NCBI GenBank assembly: GCA_036971715.1
Contig: JAVHJL010000012.1
Location: forward strand, 1,612,001 to 1,676,000
Source: Arthrobotrys musiformis
Taxonomy: Eukaryota; Ascomycota; Orbiliomycetes; Orbiliales; Orbiliaceae
Length of the DNA stretch: 64,000 nucleotides
Direction of reading: 5' to 3'
The notes beneath the pieces are model-generated. The model had not been told where the DNA came from. It ran no database searches and was given only the letters and a program-made list of their open reading frames with translations. Every line of letters begins with the position of its first letter. Positions within the stretch are counted from its first letter, which is position 1. Position numbers and translations under genes: made by a program. Shown in pieces: positions 57,716-64,000 of this stretch.

Positions 57716-59176
57716 TTTAGTAGAATTCTTTTGTATAGTTGTTATCTACTGACTGATAAATGAATGCGTACCGGGCCTCCCAATGAAGCAAGCATATTTG
57801 CCCATTTACAGTTTCGAGATTCAAGAAATTATTTGCCACAGTCCCGGCAAAGATGCCGTCAGACTTCTTAGGGAAACACTGGGGAGCTTTCAGACTCTAT
57901 CAATCACTAGCAGAGCAACCCTGCTGCTATAAATTTCTAGAGACGGAAGATGGGATACAGTTCCAAATCACCAGTGATGATTTGCCAGTTGTTATTCTAA
58001 GATGCGCAGCGAGCTTCAATGCATATACCTACTTCCAAAATAGCAGCCAAGTTAAGGAAAATCATTAGACTTTAGTATAGGTAAATCTCAGGTTTTGCTC
58101 TAATAAGAGCAAAAATGCGCTATGTAAAATGATGAGAGAAGAATATGAGGCTTAGATTTACTAGATTCTAACTAATCCACCAGTAACTACAATACTCACA
58201 GATACCAGTATACAAGGCATGTGGCCTTTATTCGCCAAGCACCCGTCAGCATGTTTACGCAATGGGTCATAGCTGGATTCAGAAATTACGTATAAGGCAA
58301 TGGCCATTTTCACATTTATGGTACCCTTAATAACAAGCCCTTCCAAGCTTGAAGTAAGACCTGCTAGTATAATCCTTTGTTCCCCTGGCCTGATTATTTG
58401 TTCTTCTTTTTCGCCCTATGTCTGACCTGTATATCGGCTTGTAATATTTTCAGTTTTCTCCGTTTCCGCAATTGTAAAAGAATGACCTTAACAGGGTCTT
58501 ATCTGCCCCAGAGATTAATAACTGTGAGGGTATACGACAAGAACATTTCGGATTATTTAAATGAATGCCACGATTGTCATCAAATGTGATAAATTTGTTG
58601 TATGGGATGCATTTGTAGGATGAATGATTTGCATTTCCATTACCGTTGCTTTGGCGAGTAATGAAGCGAGCAGCCCACTCACCGCACTAAGGGCAATTAG
58701 GATAATATGAGTGCATCCGATGTGGTAGGAACTGGTAGACACCTATTTGAACCTTATGTACTGGTCCGTTTATTATTTATATACGCTTCCCCTACACTCC
58801 TTGTTTTCGTGATTCTGGCGGGAAAGTACCTAACTTAATAGTATTAGTGCAATCGAGATGCGCTCCAGCTAGTGAAAGGATTTTTTTCGATGATGTCATA
58901 TGGGCCGAGACTAGATGTCCTCCTACAGGCATGCGGCTGTATCATCTAGCAATACTTCTAGCAACCTCCGCCTTACGTATATTCACCAACCTACAGAGCG
59001 TCAATACACCTCTTCTACCCTTCTATTATCTCCAAAATTCCTCGAAACCGCCTTTGAGATTTCGTTTTCTCTGAAACTCCAACGTCCTCGAAAGACCTGC
59101 TTCCATTATACCCTTGATCTGACGAAATAACAGCTACCTGATTCCACACACGTTCTCTCATCGACATTATCTGAAA
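57716..59176. other. no clear gene
   Basis: A 71-codon ATG ORF at 57853-58068 (FLETEDGIQFQITSDDLPVV) is protein-like but unrecognised. A Met-led hydrophobic ORF at about 58932-59074 lies in the F-box gene promoter. Pyrimidine-rich leader sequence precedes 59177. Confidence 0.35.
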
Positions 59177-60610
59177 ATGACGCCTGTTACATCCCTCCCA
59201 TCCGAAATTTTCGACGTGATTAGTGAGGACCTTGGCGAGGACGATCTGCTTGCTCTTCGAATGACGTGCAAAACACTGAATGCGAAAGCTCGAGAGGCAC
59301 ACTTGAATTCCATATACCGATGCCGACGCGTTTTCCTGATTCCTACCAGCCTTGAAAATCTGGTTAAGATATCGAAGCACTCATCTGGAGTAAACCTGCG
59401 TGTTCGGCATGTCCAAATTTCCATTCTATCACCCTACAGCAGAGGCTTCAGGAACTGGCTGATCAACGGGCCAATCGAAATGTTCGAGCAAACCGAGAAC
59501 GGACAGTCCGCAGAGATCGAGAGCACACTAGTGGCTATGGAAGGTATATCAGCAGCACAATCGCCTGAAGTGGGCTGCAGGGAGGAACACAAGTCCCTTC
59601 TAGCCCTTGCGTTCTCAAAATTTCCAAATCTTCGGACACTGAGGATTGGAGAGAGAGACGGGGACCTGGTTCGATCGGAAGTCAATCTGTTCTACCCGTC
59701 TTTGGGTCTCGTCCCCGGAAACTACCTTCCTCGAAATTTAGTTAACGCCGGAGCATTTTTATTGGGGAGCCTGAAAGGCGCGTACGAACAAGCATGGGAT
59801 ATCGCAATCTCGGCCGTTACGGCTTCGGGTATTCCGACAATCGAAATAATTGAAACAATGGGGACTCCAGATGGGGGAGGTATAGTGCCGTTTGGGTGGT
59901 TCTCATTCTCTCCGCAAGATCTATCGCATTTTCGATCTGCTTTTCATAACTTACGAAGTTTACAGATAACATTGAACGTTCCTCAAGCCAAATACGAAAA
60001 TTGGAATTCACAACCACTACATGAGTGGCTCAACGTGGTTGGGACGAATGTCGTTGAACTTAAGCTTTCTAGTGACTACTTTGCTGGAATTTCACTACCA
60101 ATGGTTGTAGGATTGCCGAAGCTGAGGAGACTCACATTCGAGCAAGGTTATCTGAATCTCGATAGCCTCATAGAATTTTCAGATCGCCGCAGAGATACTC
60201 TGGAAGAGCTGAATTTCCTCAAGTGCAATATGGAGAATCCGAAGAAGTCCTGGTTCATGCTGATGAAACGTTTGATGCAGGGACCCCGCAGGCTGCAACG
60301 GCTCCGCTTCATCTCATATAAACCATTCGACGATGATATGGAGCTAGATCTTGAATACATCCTACCGGATTTAGAAGTCAGAGGGAGCTTGGCCTCGCGA
60401 GAATCAGAGTGCAAAGTTACATGTCCATTGGACGAGGAAAATGCCGAAATAAAATTTATTGCAAAGGAACTTGAAGCCCACGAGGGGGAGGATGGATTCT
60501 GGGAATCACTGACGGACGGAATGTGGAGGCCAGAGAATATCCAAGGTCTTTATGATTATGATGATGAATCCAACGATTATATAATTGATTCGGATTCTGA
60601 CTTGCTTTGA
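59177..60610 (+). CDS. F-box protein
   Basis: Single-exon 477-aa ORF from ATG 59177. Residues about 5-45 form an F-box: TSLPSEIFDVISEDLGEDDL followed by LALRMTCKTLNAKARE, which binds Skp1 in SCF ubiquitin ligases. The rest is a degenerate leucine-rich solenoid (FSKFPNLRTLRIGE, FHNLRSLQITL, LPKLRRLTFEQGYL, LEELNFLKCN) as in many ascomycete F-box proteins, and ends in an acidic tail (YDYDDESNDYIIDSDSDLL). The frame is uninterrupted and the upstream leader is pyrimidine-rich. Substrate unknown. Confidence 0.8.
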   Translation: MTPVTSLPSEIFDVISEDLGEDDLLALRMTCKTLNAKAREAHLNSIYRCRRVFLIPTSLENLVKISKHSSGVNLRVRHVQISILSPYSRGFRNWLINGPIEMFEQTENGQSAEIESTLVAMEGISAAQSPEVGCREEHKSLLALAFSKFPNLRTLRIGERDGDLVRSEVNLFYPSLGLVPGNYLPRNLVNAGAFLLGSLKGAYEQAWDIAISAVTASGIPTIEIIETMGTPDGGGIVPFGWFSFSPQDLSHFRSAFHNLRSLQITLNVPQAKYENWNSQPLHEWLNVVGTNVVELKLSSDYFAGISLPMVVGLPKLRRLTFEQGYLNLDSLIEFSDRRRDTLEELNFLKCNMENPKKSWFMLMKRLMQGPRRLQRLRFISYKPFDDDMELDLEYILPDLEVRGSLASRESECKVTCPLDEENAEIKFIAKELEAHEGEDGFWESLTDGMWRPENIQGLYDYDDESNDYIIDSDSDLL

Positions 60611-63599
60611 GATGGAGGAATTTCCGTTCGGTGGCAGCTGCGCCTGCGAAGTTGGGGGTATTTGAAAGCTATAAAACATGGAGTGGTGGGAACCGGTGAT
60701 AAATTGGGCAATCCTGCTAACCTTTAGGTGTGCGCTCCGCTCATCTTTATACTTTGCAGGACATATACTCTTACTCATTGGAACCAAAAAAATTTCCATT
60801 CTTTTAAGATTTGCCCATTTCTTTTTATCTTGAATCTGGATGCAATTGTGAGCTTCACCTGCCGATGGTGGAGCAGTATTTTAACCCGAGACATTGTACC
60901 TCAAATGAGTTTCGGAGGAGCCCTAAATTTTCGACCTAGGGGGCACTGTTTTCAATCGCATGATAGGGGCTTCGTAGAATTAATTGGCCTCGCGATAACC
61001 TTTCATCCATATGCATAAGTTTTAGGTGTCTGAGAGGATATTGCAGAAACTGATGTTGTCTGTTGCGGGCCAGTGTTATGTGTAACGTGAACGTCTAGAC
61101 AGTACACGCCTTGCACTGCTCTGAATTTGAAAAGACGGCACCTCTCCAGAACTACCAAAGCTAGTAATATTAGTGACGTCACCCAACGAATCAGTGGAGG
61201 CTGCTGCCGAGCAGGCCATTGTTGAAAAGTTGGAGAAAGCAGATGGCAGAAAAAGGGGGGTTGCTCCAAAAAGGGGGGTTGCTCCAAGAAGGGAGAGGCA
61301 ATCGGGCTTCTCAGGAGAGGCAGGAATCGGAGGCAGAGATCAAATAAAGGTGGAAAGAGAATTTATCTACTACATTTATTATTTCCATACTAGTTTAACT
61401 TTTTTGTTTAAAAGCTTGCCTCGTACCCAGCCCGCCAGGGCGTTTAAAAGGATTGAAATCGATGAATCTTCCCTCGCCGCTCTACGAAGCTCTTTACTCC
61501 GCCCGTCGAAACATGCGATTCATGAATTTGTCGGCCCTGCTTACAGTAATCTCGTCAAGTGCCACTTCAAGGCATGCAAGGTATCCTAGTTATGATCCCG
61601 GCTTCCGAGACTATTTCGGATGCGAACTATTGGTTTTGGAGCAGAGGAATTGTTGGTTTAGAATTTGGAGCTTTTCAACTTTTTGAACTATCGAAAGTAG
61701 AGAATTAATCGATACTTTAGGTGGGCCTTAGTCTGGGGGCTTGGTCGGCCTAAACAATTGCAATTGCAATGTGGCCAACAGCCTTAATTATGAACGGCTG
61801 TGTCCTACGGGTACTTAAGTAGGTATACATGCTGAGCATTAGTTAAATTCCCGAACAAGGGTATTTTTTGAGTTTTAGATAGTTTACCCGGCCAAATTAG
61901 GTTCCTATCCAGCAAAAGCTAGCTATTACAATAAGGCCATTACCTGCTACCTTGCGAACTCTCGCACTTAATGTACCGGGGATGTTTGTGTTGTATGTTG
62001 TATTTTCTGTGTGAGCCTGTCGTTCGGAACTAAATCCATTGCCTGCATAGCGTCGGCTGACTACGGATTCGGATACCAGATAATCCCATCAATTGGAAGT
62101 AGCTTGAACTTTCGTTGTCAAGGTGAATAAAATACGATGCTGCAGATACAGGAAGATCATATCAGCAAAAATCAGTGCTATGGTACCTTCTTCGCAAGAA
62201 GACCATTTTTAGTTATGTGATGTATCATGATATATCGATATAAGGAGTATCAAACGACTCCAAAGTTGAGGAGTCTGGCAACAAGACAAAGCAACCCCAG
62301 CTTTGCTTGAGTTATTCTTGAGATAGATGCTCTCTTTTGGGTGAGTTGGAATATCAGACAACCATAAAATTGGAGATGGCCGCAAGTTGAGTTACCGCCG
62401 AACTTTCTCCTAGGTTTTCAAGTTCATGGGATGAAAATCTCCAGATGATAGGATAGGAGGAGTTTAAGGGCTGAAGAATAGAGTTGAATTAAAGCTCGGG
62501 ACATCTAAAGGATGGGACGCCAACACCTTCGCGTGGCTGGCCCACAAGACCAGATGTGGCCAGCCTCAACCTTTTGAACTTCTAACAGGAATTTGGGTTG
62601 ACTAGACATCATGTGGGCTTTGCAAAATTGCTGCGATAGGTCAACACAGGGCCACAGGCTAAGTAACCCTTCATTGTTAGAGCACAATCCCCATAATTTC
62701 AGGTACTCCCAGGAACTGCGCTCACGAAATGTATCTAAGCTTAGCTTCTATGGATAATAACCTGAGCTTATTCAACAAATGACTTGCTTCCCATGGGCTA
62801 ATTAAGACAATCTCCAATCCTCCTTTAAAGTTGTAAATGATCAGCCATATCTTTGTTGAAATTTCAACAGTTTCTGCGAGATCTTTTGTAAGTAGGAGGT
62901 TTGAAGGCCATGGATTAGCTTCTAGGGGATACCGACTTGATGCATTGCTGAAATCACCGATCGTATCGACGTACGCCCGACGTAGTTGAAGACAGAGCTG
63001 CACATGTACAGTCTACTGGACCTGCGGAAGGCTCATACCGGCATGCATCCGGACTGCTTGTGCATAACTTCGAGATCAGGCGACCAGCTTTAATGGCGGC
63101 ACAGGATAATGTCGAGTAGCAAAATGATCCGAGTAGTTTATGCAGAATCTTAGGATAGTGTTTGATAGTGTCATTGGCTCAGACCATCTGTGCTATCGAC
63201 GAAGTAGAAGGCAGAATCCGGCGAGACAAGACTTTTTGATGCTGTCCAGGATCACATGTAGATATATCAGTGAACTAAGGTGCTAATAGAAGTAGTTACG
63301 GCATGATCAAGGAGCTACGCATGAACATCCGTTTCACATTCCTGTCCACAGTTGTGCCATCGCTGGTATTAATCCCCTGAAAACGTTACGTGAGTCCGCG
63401 AAGGATAAATTGTAGGAGCAAAGTTGTATAGATATGCTTCCAACCGCCAGTATATAAGCTGGGAGCCCGCTCCTCCCACCAGGTACTTAGACAGGAACGC
63501 AGATATCTCCCCAATCCATCATAATCTTTCAATTCATTTAGCAATTGTATACACTAAGATTCCATAGTACTAGGGTACGGCCAGCCTCTACCCGTCAAG
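60611..63599. other. gene-poor stretch
   Basis: About 3 kb without a supportable gene. It contains an 18-bp tandem repeat (AAAAGGGGGGTTGCTCCA at 61251-61268 and 61269-61286) inside an otherwise unremarkable ORF (61173-61589). The last 130 bp before 63600 are a pyrimidine- and A-rich leader. Confidence 0.4.
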
Positions 63600-64000
63600 A
63601 TGACAGAACTCGATCTAAAGTACTGCGAGAAAGCTTCTGGCCCAGATACATACAAAGAAGAAGCCTTAAGCCGCACGCGCAGTCCTACCGTGGAGGCTTG
63701 CCAACAAATTAAATGCTTGGATATCGCTTTGGACTCACAGCGGAAAGAATTGGCTGCCCAAGTTAGCAGCTCCGGTACTGGGTCGGAGACTGATATTGAT
63801 TTGACTACGCATTCACAACGTGTAGCTCAAGCAGATCTCTGTCCCAACGAAGATACAGCGCATCAAGATATCGATACCATCGTTGCTCACTCTGTGGTGA
63901 ACGGTGAGCTTTACTACGAAGTACGTTGGAAAACAACAATTATCGAAGAAACGGCAATGAGCAAATATAAGGAAAATGTTTATTACTTAAACGCTTATCC
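63600..64000 (+). CDS. chromo/chromo-shadow-like protein, truncated by window end
   Basis: From ATG 63600 the frame is open for 133 codons to the window edge. The N-terminal 95 residues are polar and disordered (EALSRTRSPTVEA; SSSGTGSETDIDL). Then DIDTIVAHSVVNGELYYEVR and WKTTIIEETAMSKYKENVYY give the beta-strand pattern of a chromodomain or chromo-shadow domain (I-V-x-GEL-Y-x-V-x-W). The aromatic cage cannot be judged because the domain is cut. It may be a third member of the chromo family seen at 28-34 kb, though sequence similarity is only at domain level. Confidence 0.5.
   Translation, partial: MTELDLKYCEKASGPDTYKEEALSRTRSPTVEACQQIKCLDIALDSQRKELAAQVSSSGTGSETDIDLTTHSQRVAQADLCPNEDTAHQDIDTIVAHSVVNGELYYEVRWKTTIIEETAMSKYKENVYYLNAY

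Noticed and set aside
58847..59130. Met-led hydrophobic ORF resembling a signal peptide
   Set aside because: It lies in the immediate leader of the F-box gene, and nothing downstream supports a secreted product.
1..64000. Biosynthetic gene cluster, CRISPR array or prophage
   Set aside because: Only one tailoring-type enzyme (dioxygenase) is present with no core synthase; no spaced identical repeats; no phage genes.

Overview
This window looks like an accessory, transposon-rich piece of a filamentous ascomycete (Pezizomycotina) genome. The signs are short introns (about 42-105 nt) with GT...AG borders, a Clr5-domain gene, a Reg1/DUF1752 protein, remains of NACHT-WD40 and nucleoside-phosphorylase NLR-type genes, an F-box gene, and many C-to-T/G-to-A differences and CpA-to-TpA stops of the kind left by repeat-induced point mutation (RIP). 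The species cannot be named from the sequence; a Leotiomycete-like genome is only a guess. No rRNA, confident tRNA, CRISPR array or bacterial-type operon was seen.

Layout. 0-6 kb: a C2H2-type zinc-finger gene running off the left edge, a small TA-flanked hairpin MITE (1322-1461), a gene-poor stretch and a two-exon disordered protein. 6.9-12 kb: a non-LTR (LINE) retrotransposon with an iterated motif in its leader, an ORF1 that resembles L1 ORF1p and a broken endonuclease/reverse transcriptase ORF2, followed by a second MITE (11984-12160) with perfect TIRs and a 6-bp duplication. 12.8-15.5 kb: two decayed LTR-retroelement pieces in opposite orientation (integrase on minus, retropepsin on plus). 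16-31 kb is the most gene-like part: a four-exon casein-kinase-1-like gene, an F-box/LRR-like gene, a Clr5 gene, an orphan two-exon gene, an FHA-kinase-coiled-coil gene, a putative small secreted protein and a long chromodomain protein.

33-47 kb: a second, decayed chromodomain gene apparently fused to ankyrin repeats, then an 0.8-kb repeat present twice in inverted orientation 10 kb apart (35.2 and 46.2 kb), one copy much richer in RIP-like transitions. Between them lie Tc1- and Gypsy-derived scraps, a GC-rich 2-oxoglutarate/Fe(II) oxygenase gene and a nucleoside-phosphorylase relic. 47-57.7 kb is a graveyard plus one good gene: an HNH-type gene with five phase-compatible exons and one stop, a NACHT-WD40 relic, an intact-looking Reg1/Hex2-like PP1 regulator, a carboxylesterase pseudogene joined to a Tc1/mariner fragment, and a tandem pair of decayed unknown genes. 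59-64 kb: an F-box gene and, cut by the window end, a third chromo/chromo-shadow-like gene.

There is no evident pathway cluster. The recurring themes are chromatin readers (three chromo-type genes), signalling kinases, ubiquitin-type adaptors and immune-like NLR remnants embedded in RIP-affected repeats. All exon joins were made by eye from splice motifs and reading phase.
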